Assembly (NCBI GenBank): GCA_964059195.1
Contig: CAXKWD010000006.1
Span: forward strand, 8,858,530-8,922,529
DNA: 64,000 bases
DNA from: Ectobius pallidus
Lineage: Eukaryota > Arthropoda > Insecta > Blattodea > Ectobiidae
Direction of reading: 5' to 3'
Both the position numbers and the translations under genes were made by a program. A model generated the notes under the pieces. The model saw only the letters and a list, made by a program, of their open reading frames with translations. It made no database searches and was not told the origin of the DNA. Below are positions 53,143-63,928 of the stretch, one piece after another; within the stretch, counting starts at the first letter, position 1, and each line of letters starts with the position of its first letter.

Positions 53143-54293
53143 AAGTGCCAGTATGTGTTTGTTTAATCAGTTATGACTGCAATTATGATATGCAGAATAT
53201 GTTTTTTTTTTTTTAAATTGATTTCCAAGTTAAGCTCCAGATTTATTCATTAAGCAGGGCTTACGGAAGAAGAAAGGGCTACAATCTCGGCCACCTGGGT
53301 CATTTTAACGGTCTAGTTGGATAAGCGCATGTAAATCAATATGTTTTTTGTCATAGCTACCTGTATTTTAATTTCCAAGGCCTTATAAGATCACAGTAAA
53401 ACAATAGGCTATGTTGTCAAGATAACTGATTTTCATTTTTTTAAATAAATTCTTTCGAATATGTATAATACCATAAAATAGGCACTAAATTGAGCATTAC
53501 TCCGAAACAGGTCAACCGATTTTATCCATTATGAATAGACGTCTTCCCATGGACATTATAAATGTGCATACCAAGTTTCATAAAAATCCGGTAAACCGTA
53601 TTTGAGTTACCGCGTCTTTAAAATATACACTAAATTGGGTTTTACTCCGGTACCGGTCTACCAATTTGGTCCAATATCAGTAGACGTCTTTCCACGTACA
53701 TTATAAATGGGTATACAAAATTTCAAGAAAATCCAATAAAGCATATTTGAGTTATCGCGACTTCTTATATATTAACATAAAAACACTAAATTGGGCATTA
53801 TTCCGGTACTGGCCAACCGATTTGGTCCAATATCAATAAACGTCTTCCCATGGACATTATAAATACGTATACGAAGTTTCATAAATATCCGATAAAGTGT
53901 ATTTGAGTTATTGCGCCTTTAAAGTAGACACTAAATTGGGTTTTACTCCGGTACCGGTCAACAGATTAGGTTCAAATTCAATAGAGCAATTCTCATGGAC
54001 GTCATAAATGGGTATACCAAGTTTCATGGAAATCCGATACAGCGTATTTGAGTGATGACGCCATAATCTATTAAAATAGGCACTTAATTGGGCATTACTC
54101 CGGTACCGGTGAACCGATTTGGTTCAATATCAATAGGGTTCTTCCCATGGACATTATAAATGTGTTTTCCAAGTTTCATGAAAATCCGAAAAAGCGTATT
54201 TGAGTTAATGGTGCGTACAGACACACGGACAGACAGACGGACAGACATTTTTTCGTCCACCACACAATCTCATAAAGTACCATACTGGCACTT
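53143..54293. mobile_element. TIR element built on five ~150-bp tandem repeats
   Basis: The ends AAGTGCCAGTATG and CATACTGGCACTT are perfect 13-bp inverses. From about 53490 to 54210 five tandem units (starts near 53538, 53683, 53839, 53983 and 54136 for the GTCTTCCCATGGACATTATA block) share ACTCCGGTACCGGTCAACCG, CCAAGTTTCATGAAAATCCG and GCGTATTTGAGTTA. A CACACGGACAGACAGACGGA stretch follows. Near-duplicate flanks (TAAACTGATGTAACA and TAAATGTGTTACA) may be the target duplication. Confidence 0.8.
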
Positions 54294-54491
54294 AATAAAT
54301 GTGTTACACGGTTTTGAAAATGGGAAACTTTAAATGCTGCACCCTGTATTTCTTATTTCCTTCTGGGTGTTCTAGACTGGTTATGTGTGTAGTTAATTTT
54401 TTCTTCTGACATTTTTTTATTTTCTTGTCTTCCAGTGCTCTGTAGTAACCATTGTTTTCAGCTATGGATATGATGGTATAATACTCTAGGT

Positions 54492-54933
54492 CAATGGTGC
54501 CCAAAGTGGGGGTCTGCGATGGTGTTTCAGGCCGGGTCCGCAGGCGGTTTAAGAAGAAATTGGATATCCCGTAATTTTGAGGTGCTTAACTGTGTTCCCC
54601 ACTACTTATCTATGTGAAACAGCATTCTCCCACCTCACGTACTTGAAATCAAAGTTGAGAAATAAACATGAAGTTGAAAGTGACTTAATATTGAAATTAT
54701 CAGACATTAAACCTAACGTTGCAGAGCTAATTAATCAAAAGCAGCTTCACTGTTCACATTAAGGAGTAAACTCTGTTTGTTATCATTGATATTTTTATTT
54801 TGTCTATTGAATTTAATACATTTGAATCAAAGTATTTATTTAGTTTTTTTTTTATTTCAAAACCCAGAGGGGGTCCGCGAAATTTTAACTTTTTTTCAAG
54901 GGGTTGGCGGACTGAAAAGTTTGGGAACCACTG
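54492..54933 (+). mobile_element. Short hAT element with exact 8-bp TSD and transposase tail
   Basis: TIRs CAATGGTGCCCAAAG and, from the right, CAGTGGTTCCCAAAC; exact octamer CTCTAGGT at 54484-54491 and 54934-54941. It keeps only the last 60 codons of a transposase (54577-54762): TVFPTTYLCETAFSHLTYLK then SKLRNKHEVESDLILKLSDI, the hAT dimerisation region. It interrupts the Penelope-like element. Confidence 0.92.
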
Positions 54934-55736
54934 CTCTAGGTCATATTCCTGATTCAGATTTTCTGTGAGCCAGTGAATTTATTACTACATGTTTGTGCGA
55001 GATTGGACTTACGCTATTAGCTTTGATGTAAGAATCTGTATGCAGGCTTCCTGTATATTCCAAATTCCAATTTATTCTCTTGATTTATTATTTTGAGGTC
55101 TAGAAATGGTAGATAATTTCTGTTTCTTCCTCTAGTGTGAATTATCCTGTAACAGTCTTAAAGCATCTTGTGTTAATTTCTTATTGGTTATGTCTACATA
55201 TCTGTACCATGTTTCAAACATTAATGGGAAGGCAATTGGCTCATGTAGATATCTGCTAAGAATGGGGATAGCGGGTTACCCATGGCTAGGCCTGACTTTT
55301 GCTGATGGGATTTGGCATTAAAAGAAAAATAATCTTAGCACTAAACTTAACTTTTGGTATAGTTTACTTGTACGGTTCCTGACTGATGATGACCTAGTGT
55401 GTAACACTAGCCTGCAAAAAAGACAAAAATTTCTACGGTAAAAATGAAAATAGGTGTGTTTAATTAACTTCGCTGTGCTCAATGCATTTAGTTTTTCTCT
55501 ATCACATCTGGTTAATTGACAGTTCTTAAAAATGTTATTTTGACATTTTGTGTAATAAAATAACTGTATGCAGCTTTTAATGCTGCATTTTGAAACCTTT
55601 TTTTGTAACAAGTGGCGTGATAACTAATTTTGGGTCACTGAACACAAATCCATTTACCGTTTCTACGTATTGCATTATGTTTTGTTGCAATAGGTACATC
55701 AAAATGAGAGATATAAGTTATTGCATAGACTAGCCT

Positions 55737-56122
55737 GTATCTGTATCTGTATCTGTATCTGGTACCCTATGATCCCCAGGTGGGGCGAAGGGGCCTCCAA
55801 TGGAGGTTTCATTACCTATACTAATTTTGATATGCTTATTTTCCGAGAGAGGGTAGAGGGACAGGTGGTAAGCCCATCGCCTCACAACCCCCCTCTGGAA
55901 ACTAAGTATTTCTTGGACGTGAAAGGGCCGAGAAATTTTGTCCAGATGCTCTAATTTAGGCTTGGAGTTCTTTTACGTGCTGTAAATCTACGACATGGGA
56001 CCCCCAGCTTAAAGTCCCTCCCGGAGGACTCCGTGCCCAGGATTTTTATGTCCTGAAAAATCCATCGACCGCGGCCGGGTTTGATCCCGCGGGCACGCTA
56101 CCTCTAGACCACCGCGGCCGAC
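55737..56122 (-). mobile_element. tRNA-derived SINE with ATCTGT tail, second copy
   Basis: Opposite orientation to 4297-4697. The head at 56122 reads GGTCGGCCGCGGTGGTCTAG, with the B-box-like GGATCAAACCCGGCC. The tail at 55737 is (GTATCT)n on the + strand. The 13-bp duplication CATAGACTAGCCT is exact (55724-55736 and 56123-56135). Confidence 0.92.
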
Positions 56123-56225
56123 CATAGACTAGCCTAAAGGAAAAAAAATAAGTACTTAAAAATTAGGATAATTTTGATCAAATTTACAGAGAAAAATAAA
56201 ATAATGTTTTAAACAGTCCAAAACA

Positions 56226-56986
56226 TATGAGGAGCATCGATTCAAAACGCGTTTAGTCCACAAATAATGATTTTCAGGAATGACGAGAAACTGTTTGTGG
56301 CCAAACTATCAAACGAATTTGCAATATTTTTTTCTAATCAGAATCAGTCATTAATATATGGTTAAATGTATTCAGTGTGTCAAATCATTCTTTTAATTTA
56401 CATCTTTTTTTGATAGTTAAAGTTTCGAAAGTGAAAGACTTAACGTGTTTTGACCCAACACTATAGCAATAATCATTTAAAAAGATGAAAGTTAGTATTT
56501 TATTTAAGAATTACAATCACATCTGATCACACTAATACAAAGTGAACTATTGCCGAAATACCAAATTGTCAAAATTTAAACAATTTGTGTTTTTTAAGCA
56601 ATGTTAAATCATTGAAAATCCATGCTCCTCTTCTTTTATTATTGACCGCTAATTACATCTTTTTTGGTGTCTGGTGAATGCCGCTTTCGTTAGAAGAACA
56701 CCTGTAACAATAGATGTTGCAAAGGTTCAACGCATCACTGTTTCGCACGTGATTGCATCTAAAATGTGGACTGAACGTAATTTGCACCGAACTAAGTTCT
56801 GGACTGAAAGCGTTTTGCATGGAACCCCATATTTCAGGCTCAAGTTTAATGGGGAAAGGTTGCGATTTGAGACAGAAACGTTATGTAGTATCATGCAGAA
56901 CACCTCAGAGAATGCGAATCCACAGAAAACTACATTACGAACGGAGGTGGACTTCAACACGTTTTGAACCGATACTCCTCATATGT
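56226..56986. mobile_element. TIR element with ~35-bp inverted ends
   Basis: Left end CATATGAGGAGCATCGATTC and the inverse of the right end CATATGAGGAGTATCGGTTC agree with few changes and continue through AAAACG(C/T)GTT. The outer flanks rejoin copy 2 of the PIN-type element at a GGAATACATA target. The frames 56674-57121 have no known domain. Confidence 0.75.
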
Positions 56987-57122
56987 ATTCCACTATTTTT
57001 TGTGATCATAGGCCAAATAAATTTATTTTCATCAAATCGTGTAAAGCCATTCAAATACGCAGTGAAAAAAGAAATCAATATTAAAGGTTTGAACTTTTTG
57101 GAATTTTCCCATTGGTTATAAG

Positions 57123-58269
57123 TAGGGACCGGATTTTTAGGTTTTTAAAAACACTGTTTTAGGTTTTCCATTAGGTGAAATAGTTTTTTTTAGGTTTTTT
57201 TGCCCAAAATATCGTTTTCGGGTAGAATAATTGGTTTAATGAATTTGAATGTGCTACATAGGATTCTATACATAATACTTGTAAAGTTTAACTTAATAAA
57301 ATTGACTTAAATTTGTGTAAACTTGCTTTAGTACAATATTATACAATTAAAGAAAGAAAGCATAAACAATCAAAAAGCAGTGAAAATAAGATTGCCTCAC
57401 ATTTTCTGGTTACAGTATATCACTAAATATCTTTCAGATTCTCAACTGTGAAGTTATTCCTGTTATCTCTTAGTTAATACTTAATACTGTATCTAGACAC
57501 TACCCTTCTCAGGATTCGAATCCGATGCTTCCAATTTAGGGAGTAAAATACTTGATGGTTGGATGTGGATAATGTGAAACTGGTTATTTTCCTTTCTTCG
57601 GTTGTTACGCATGCTAACCGCATAACAGATCAACTAGGGATGAAAACTTCCCCCTTTTCTAGAAAGGTAAATAACACGTACGTGTTTCTGGCAGGCTTGA
57701 CAAAATATTACTTTGCCATCGGTAGTGAAATTCAGGTCGTCGCCAATCCACTGCCGGAATAAACTCAATTTCATTTGTTTCGGCATAATTAACACGTCTA
57801 CTTAAAACTCGCAATGTGACCACTCAGTATTAATAACAGGGAAGTACTAAAGGCAAACAAGCACTTTAAAACACAGAAATCTATATCCTTGTTCATACAC
57901 GGCAACAATGGTTGTTCGTACGAATATTTTAAAAGGAATACGCCGGTACTCTTACACTTCCTCTCTCGATACTGTCCATCCTAGACGACAATGGGTTGAA
58001 CGAAACGCTGACAAAAATTATTGTCTCTCCGCAAAATACCGATTTCTCAACGGACAAACAAAAAAGACAAAAAATTAGCTTAAATTAGATATTTTAGGTT
58101 TTATATCCCATTTAGGTATATTTAGGTTTTATACCCCATTTAGGTATTTTTAGGTGCTACAGAATTAATGTGGGTGAATCCTATGGACATGATTCGAAAA
58201 AGTGTATAAGCGCTTTTTGTTTTGGAAGCAAGGAAAAAAATAGGTAAAAACCTAAGAATCCGGTCCCTA
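57123..58269. mobile_element. hAT-type MITE with exact 8-bp TSD
   Basis: Ends TAGGGACCGGATTTTTAGG and, from the right, TAGGGACCGGATTCTTAGG. Exact octamer GTTATAAG at 57115-57122 and 58270-58277. Inside, repeated TTTTAGGTTTT and CCATTTAGGTAT phrases cluster toward both ends. No transposase; the small frame 57559-57762 is not recognised. Confidence 0.9.
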
Positions 58270-58799
58270 GTTATAAGCTAAAAATCTGTATGTTTGCCAA
58301 ATTTCAAGTTTCTAGCTCATCTGGAAGTGAATAAACATCAATGTTAATAAGTGGAAGATTTAGACTGTCGTAGATGTGAATGATGTTACGGCTATCCAGC
58401 AAGTTTTTTTATACTTGTGGGGCAGCTAGAAACATCAAATTCTTCATGCTTATGGCTGATGTATGTGCTAATATTTCTGCCAAATTTTACGATTCTATCT
58501 GTCCTGTGTGTGTCATATATTACAAAATGTGAGGAAAGTATACAAAATTTACTTAACATAAAAAAATCTAACTCAATCTAAGGGATAACCGATGGAGATA
58601 AGACAAAATGTCATAAGATCAAACTTGTAGATCTCTCAAAATCTGTTACTGCTGCTGCAGTCGGTTTTTTGATACGACTTACTGTTTAGCTACTTTAAGC
58701 CCCTATGAAGGTCTACACAGACCTTCAAGTTCAACTCAATTCAATTCAAGTTTATTCACCAGTTCAAAACTATACAGTTTCTGGTTTCGTCAGAATACA

Positions 58800-59210
58800 A
58801 ACAATAACATATAGCTAGGACTACAGTGAGTCCCATGCAAGAGTTGGCCAATGACACGGGTTTCTGTGTCGCGGCGGGCACAGCTCCAACTCCCGAGCGA
58901 TTGGGTGAAATATCTACACAAATAAAGCCGCGATTGGTGCAATAATTCAGGTTCTCACATTTACAGTTAAAATTACGATGAAAATAACCACGTACCTCTT
59001 CACAAGAGATTGTTCTCCTCTTGCGTCCACACAATGCTGGCACCTTTTTAGGAAATTTTCTTTCAGGCGCATACGTACAGCCTCCGAGACAGAGTTAATT
59101 TCTCTTGTGAAATTGTCTTTAAGTTCTTCTAACAGTTTGTGACTATTATTTATGGGGAAACTTCTAAAATAAAGTGTTTAGGTCAATTTCCCAAACATTA
59201 CATAATATCT
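58800..59210 (-). pseudogene. Tc1/mariner transposase C-terminus and 3' UTR, copy D
   Basis: Shares ACTCCCGAGCGATTGGGTGA and the TGCAAGAGTTGGCCAATGAC end with copies A-C. The coding part around 59000-59110 reads REINSVSEAVRMRLKENFLK and CQHCVDARGE in another frame. It begins directly after copy 2 of the PIN-type element. Confidence 0.65.
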
Positions 59211-59685
59211 GAATCATCATTCAAACTGTGAAATAAATGTCTTAAATCATCAGTAATATATTTTCATTCAGAGAATCAGAAACATCAAAACTATCCTCTA
59301 TTTAGCTTGGCCATTTTCTTAATTTTTTTCTGTTGCTTGCTCGGTATCAGAAAAATCAATGTATGTGTATAAAACAGTTTCTTTTAGGAAATACATGAAC
59401 AATTCTTGATAATTATCTAGGCAAAAATAAATAAATCGGCATAACATATGACTACGAGATATGACCGCCATTCAGACAGCCATATTTTGCACAATGTAAT
59501 GCATATGGGCTTTGTGTATATATATGCACAGTAGTTGAATTTATTATGAAAACTTATTTTTTGTGTAAATCTTGATTTCAGTTAAATTGTCTTGGTCTCA
59601 AGAAAAGATTCTATTGTATTTGCTTTGAATGAAAAATACATTTATATTTATAAATTAACGTTTAGATGTTTGCTTTCCTTCACAG
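59211..59685. other. Idh3b intron, unassigned
   Basis: AT-rich DNA with no match noted; ends in the acceptor TTTCCTTCACAG. Confidence 0.45.
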
Positions 59686-59895
59686 ATTGCAAAGCTGTAC
59701 CCAAAAATTGAATTTGAAACAATGATTGTTGATAACTGTACTATGCAAATGGTGTCAAATCCACGTCAGTTTGATGTCATGGTTACGCCAAATCTGTATG
59801 GCAACATAGTAGACAACTTGGCATCAGGCTTGGTGGGAGGCGCTGGCGTGGTAGCGGGCGCCAGCTATAGTGCCGAGTGTGTGGTGTTTGAACCT
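59686..59895 (+). CDS. Idh3b: Idh3b internal exon (family signature and Mg/substrate Asp region)
   Basis: 70 codons, phase 0, from CTTCACAG to GTGAGT. Encodes [57 protein letters not shown] and [25 protein letters not shown] fits the isocitrate/isopropylmalate dehydrogenase signature. VDNCTMQ keeps the acidic residue used for metal binding in the family, with the Cys as in beta subunits. The next residues (GARH..) and the NAD-contacting C-terminal third must lie in later exons outside the window. Confidence 0.97.
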
Positions 59896-60069
59896 GTGAG
59901 TACTGCCCCATATTATCTGCTTTTACAGCATTGGACAGATAACTTGTTAGAACAGGAAGATTGCTTATGTCAGGCAAATTTATGCTAGGAAAAATATATA
60001 AGAAAGAATGAACCTCCTGAAAATAGGAGTTGATCAATAGTGCAGTCAACGAAAAGTTGTAGAGGGAAA

Positions 60070-61080
60070 TGGAAGGAACACAATTTTTCACTTTGGGATT
60101 TTGGACTAGTTAGAAGGTAAACATACTAAAAGTCTTGACTCCTAGGAGGTGAGCAGGGGGGCCGTAGAAGGTCCCTTTTTTCGGATTTTTCCTTATATTT
60201 CGGAAACTATTGGTCCTAGTGATATGACCATTCTAAGAGGGTCATTTAACTCGAAGTGGCAACATAGTTGTGAAATGGAATGTAGTGAAGCACTCGCCGC
60301 AAGAAGCTTACAGTCCTTAATGTAGTCTCCGCCTGCCTGTTGAACCCTTTGCCAGATGTCTGGTAACCGTTGAATAACTGTCAAATCCCCACTTTGGGAG
60401 AGGGTGTTGACAGTGCGCCCTAAAGGCATGAACAATGCTGGGAATGTCTCTGAAACATTTGCCCCTGAGAGGTTCTTTCATTTTTGAAAAAAGGTCAGAA
60501 TCGCAGGGGATCATATCCAGGGAATATGGCGAGTGCTCCAGTACCTCCCAACCCCACCGTCGTAACAGAGTCTGTACTGGATGGGCTGTATGACATCTGG
60601 CATTGTCGTGTAAGAGAATTGGAGGTGGGGACGTTTTCATCGCAAATGGTGGCTGAGGTATGAAGCATAGTATGCAGCATTGACGGTAACACCCGTGGAA
60701 CTTGATGTGACAGGATAATGCCTTCGTGGTCGTATGACATTATCATCACCACCTTCACGTTTGGCGGCTCTTGCCGAAGCTTTTTAATTAAAGCTGACAA
60801 AATGATCCACAAGATAGATTCCATTCATTGTTTCGCTACCTCGCATAGTTTCCGAGATGTACGTATTCAAAGTTTCCTAATATTGGGGGGAATTTGCCTC
60901 GACCTTTTTTTTGCTATATTTGACTTTCTAACTCTTCGGCTCTTCGTCCTACGAAAGTGTCATAAGAAAGGAAGTTGTAGAGCATTAAATTTGCTTGAAG
61001 AATATATGTTATTTTACTGTTTATCTTAAACGGTTCAAAAGTTAGAGCAATTTTAAGTTTATGTGTAAATTCCAAGATTT
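60070..61080 (+). repeat. GGAGGTAAACATA dispersed repeat, split by a mariner
   Basis: 60110-60190 and about 60950-61080 match 27110-27200 and 27395-27545 respectively. A mariner remnant occupies the gap. Confidence 0.6.
60195..60840 (-). pseudogene. Mariner transposase, C-terminal two thirds, decayed
   Basis: From 60840 down in three frames: EPPNVKVVMIMSYDHEGIIL, then SHQVP. Next comes ILLHDNARCHTAHPVQTLL, then WEVLEHSPYSLDMIPCDSDL and FSKMKEPLRGKCF, and finally RLPDIWQRVQQAGGDYI. HDNARCHTA and PYS.D..PCD supply the second and third catalytic Asp of mariner enzymes. YDHEG lies where the first is expected one strand earlier. Frameshifts near 60640 and 60400 break it. Confidence 0.85.
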
Positions 61081-61217
61081 TGCAGAAACACTCAAGTTTC
61101 GTATTTTCCGTTATTCCACTGCTCTGACTCTATATAAATGCCAATATATATGTATTTGTGTGTTTTTCATAGTATATACTATATATAAGTTGCACATAAA
61201 TTATAAGTTTATATGTA

Positions 61218-62049
61218 TCTCTATATATATAAAAGGCTTTGTCCTGACTGACTGACTGACTGACAGGAATCAACGTAGAGCCTAAACTATAACAGGTAGA
61301 GACTTGGAATTTTGACAGTACCTTCGTTTCATAATGTAGGTGCTCACTAAGAAAGAAATTTGCAAAATTTTTATTTTAAATGCCAAAAATTAAATGTTTT
61401 TGAGAATACTTAATCCCTTTTTACACAGAGTTATAAAACCCAAATCACAGAACATATTGTTGCTAATGGTATCAGATGGCTTTGAAAAAAAATGCAAGTT
61501 TGACAAATAAGAGAAAGTATCAATTTATAATTAATGTTATAAATAAATATTAAAGAATGTAATCCACGAAAATAATGCAGTCACATAACTTTTCTCTACC
61601 CTGGACATAGAGAAAACAATACGAGGCATGGTAATATGGTATTTTATTATATCGCAGGTTTTTGGAGAGAGAATTATGAAAGTGATATTGCTTTCTGTTT
61701 AATTTCATCCCTAAAACAGTTTTATGGTAACATGAGAGGGAGAAATAAAATTTTCCGCCTCGGTATTACAATTTTATGTTACAGGAATTTCTGTTTCTTC
61801 TTATTTGAACCCTTATCAGGCTTGCTGTGTACAAGCGATGTGATGCAGAATTCTACATCCTCTATGAGCCATAAAAAGCTATATCGAGCGTTTTCTGAGC
61901 GAATAGTTTGAGTGGGATAAGTCGTTCTTCCTATTTAAAATTATAAATACCTATATTAGGACCTAGAATTTAAAAATCTAAAGTCCTTCATAAGTTCATT
62001 TCCAATTACAAAATAAAAAACCCGGGTGACGCCGGGTCTGTTAAGCTAG
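61218..62049 (+). mobile_element. Non-autonomous Helitron, first of a tandem pair
   Basis: Starts TCTCTATATATATAAAAGGC and ends CCCGGGTGACGCCGGGT, then CTGTTAAGCTAG. The hairpin CCCGG..CCGGG lies about 10 bases before the terminal CTAG, with T following: Helitron 3' architecture. The next copy starts at the very next base. A frame at 61636-61911 recurs in the second copy at 62455-62730 and could be a relic of coding DNA, but I do not recognise it. Confidence 0.85.
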
Positions 62050-62869
62050 TCTTTTTATATATAAGAGGCTTTGTCCTGACTGACTGACAGAGAATCAACG
62101 TAGAGCCTAAACTATAATAAGTAGAGACTTGGAATTTTGACAGTACCTTCGTTTCATAATGTAGGTGCTCACTAAGAAAGGATTTTGCAAAATTTTGATT
62201 TTAAATGCCAAAAATCAAACGATTTTGAGTATACTTAATCCCTTTTTTTACACAGAATTATGAAATCCAAATCACAGTTGGCATGGCAACATATTGTTTC
62301 CAGTTGTTTCTCAGATGTGTTTGGAAATAATTGAAGTGGGACTTTTAGAAAAGCTATGTTATAAATGAATATTAAATTATGAAATCCACGAAAATAATAC
62401 AGTCACATAACTTTCTCTACCCTGGACAGAGAAAACAGTACGAGGTATGGTTATATGTGTATTATTTTATCGCATGTTTTTGGGGAGAGATGTATGGAAG
62501 TAATATTGCATGTCTGTTTAATTTCATCCCTAAAACGGTTTTATGGTAACATTAGAGTGAGAAATAAAATATTCCGCAAAGACAATACAATTTTATGTCA
62601 CCGGAATTACTGTTTCTTCTTATTTGAACCCCTACCTGGCTTGCTGTGTACAAGTGATGGGATTCAAAATTCTACTTCCTCTATTAGCCGTAAAAAGTTG
62701 TATCAAGCGTTTTCTGAGCAAATAGTTTGAGTGTGATAAGTCATTCTTCCTCATTTCAAATTCTAAATACCTATAAAAGGACCTAGAATTTTAATATCGA
62801 AAGTCCTTCATAAGTTAATTACGAATTACAAAATACAAAACCCGGGCGATGCCGGGCCTTTTAAGCTAG
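62050..62869 (+). mobile_element. Non-autonomous Helitron, second of a tandem pair
   Basis: Starts TCTTTTTATATATAAGAGGC and ends CCCGGGCGATGCCGGGCC, then TTTTAAGCTAG at 62869. It is alignable with the first copy along its full length (AATCAACGTAGAGCCTAAAC, TAATGTAGGTGCTCACTAAG and GGCTTGCTGTGTACAAG). Another TCTAATATAATATAAGAG follows at 62870, a possible third start. Confidence 0.85.
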
Positions 62870-63219
62870 TCTAATATAATATAAGAGTTTTTTTGGGAAA
62901 GTTCAGTATCTGTTGTAAAGCATGTATTCAATACCAGGTTTACAAGCTTATATTAATCCTAACTTATAAATGAAATGAGATCAGATCTATAATTCATATA
63001 GAAATCCATGAAATTCACGAGAAATTTTTCTCATTTCAAAAACTATTTGCTAACATCTGTGAAAAAGTTCACATTCCAATATAGTCAAACCTCCTTATAA
63101 TGATATTTGTGGGCCCTATTGTTATATGAGAGTTATTGTTATACCGAGGGACATTTTAAGAAAACTGCATGCAAAACAAAAAACCGAGTTATGTACTTAC
63201 ACAGCCTAATGGAAGAATT
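62870..63219. other. Unassigned DNA
   Basis: Possible fragment of a third Helitron start at 62870-62890. Otherwise nothing recognised. Confidence 0.4.
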
Positions 63220-63476
63220 CGCTGGTGCGTGGGTAAAGAAAGTAAAGTCCACTTTCTTGTTACTGAGAATTAGAGTGACTTAACACACTTTACCCGCCCA
63301 ACATAGCTTTAGAGATGGATAAACCCATGAGGCACACATCCATAACTACCATACGTTTTTGAATATGACTTACTGGGCTTAACACAAATGTAGAGAACAT
63401 TTTTATCTACAACTCTATGGATATATCTCAATTTTTTAGGATGGTGTACTTAACTCTCTTTCCCCACGCATCCGCA
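63220..63476. mobile_element. Small MITE with imperfect TIRs
   Basis: Left TTCGCTGGTGCGTGGGTAAA and the inverse of the right GCGGATGCGTGGGGAAAG align around GCGTGGG.AAAGA.AGT. The body matches 37268-37345 plus 38252-38290. No gene. Confidence 0.7.
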
Positions 63477-63928
63477 AATTTATTTAACATATATTGTAAC
63501 AAACACAACACTTTCCTCAATTTCTCTTCTATTTTTAAGAAATGTAGCCAATGTGGATTAAAACCTCTATATGCTTCAAAACATCATCCAAATGTTTAAA
63601 GGCCACTAATTTTGTTTTGAGACTTATTGATTTTTGTTGAGTGAACACCATAGCTATTTTTCACCCACCCACTGAAAAATAACTGGTTAGCTATTTAACA
63701 TCGCCTACCATATGTCAGAGAAAGTACAGTCATACAGGGGTGGAAAGAGGGAAGAAAGAGAGCGAAAATCTAAAAATGACCCACTCTTGCTAATATGCGG
63801 TCCCATGCAATACACTATTTTGCGGCCTCTTGAAGAGTGCCTTGCTGAGGTTTCATTGTATTTTCTTTCCTTGGTGAGTAACAGTTAATTCCACTTCCAT
63901 GAAAGTACAAGTTCTACTTTATTTGTTA
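63477..63928. other. Unassigned DNA
   Basis: No gene or repeat recognised. Confidence 0.4.

Larger units (their letters stand above)
52273..54346. mobile_element. Tc1/mariner element with ~50-bp TIRs and TA target, rearranged
   Basis: Left CAGGGTGTGGCATTTAAAGT and right ACTTTAAATGCTGCACCCTG are inverses that continue for about 50 bp with two mismatches, flanked by TA (52271-52272 and 54347-54348). Removing the element rejoins the Penelope reading (EGNKKY with KKITFH). The transposase remains as a + strand piece, but the left side holds a second C-terminus in opposite orientation. The right 3' UTR is split by a 1.15-kb TIR element. Confidence 0.9.
51440..55320 (-). mobile_element. Penelope-like element (RT plus GIY-YIG), broken by insertions
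   Basis: On the - strand, from 55316 down: SGLAMGNPLSPFLADIYM (RT palm), RYVDI at the catalytic site, LEFGIYRKPAY and SHKHVVINSLAHR, then IISIAENNGYYRALEDKK. After the mariner comes KKITFHPWADEKFKKLFSKY, and SGIYQINCTNCEKVYVGKTK then EVRTKEH (the GIY-YIG endonuclease). After a palindrome comes NNSAVATHFWNEGHDIN. This order defines Penelope-like retroelements, which nick and reverse-transcribe at the target. A hAT (54492-54933) and a mariner (52273-54346) interrupt it. The 5' RT part is missing, and YVDD is degraded to YVDI. Confidence 0.88.
55440..58735 (-). mobile_element. PIN-type long-TIR element, copy 2, carrying three insertions
   Basis: The pieces 55440-55736, 56136-56225, 56987-57122 and 58278-58735 match, inverted and in order, about 25500 down to 24600 of copy 1. 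Examples are ATGCAGCATTAAAAGCTGCA, CTGCTGCAGTCGG and CTTATGGCTGATGTATG. The TIR ends and the GEDVDLL part are not present. A SINE, a TIR element and a hAT-type MITE sit between the pieces, each removable at its own junction. Confidence 0.75.

Noticed and set aside
59686..59988. Idh3b exon extended to the end of its open frame
   Set aside because: After 59895 the frame leaves the conserved protein (expected GARH..) and a good GTGAGT donor is present.
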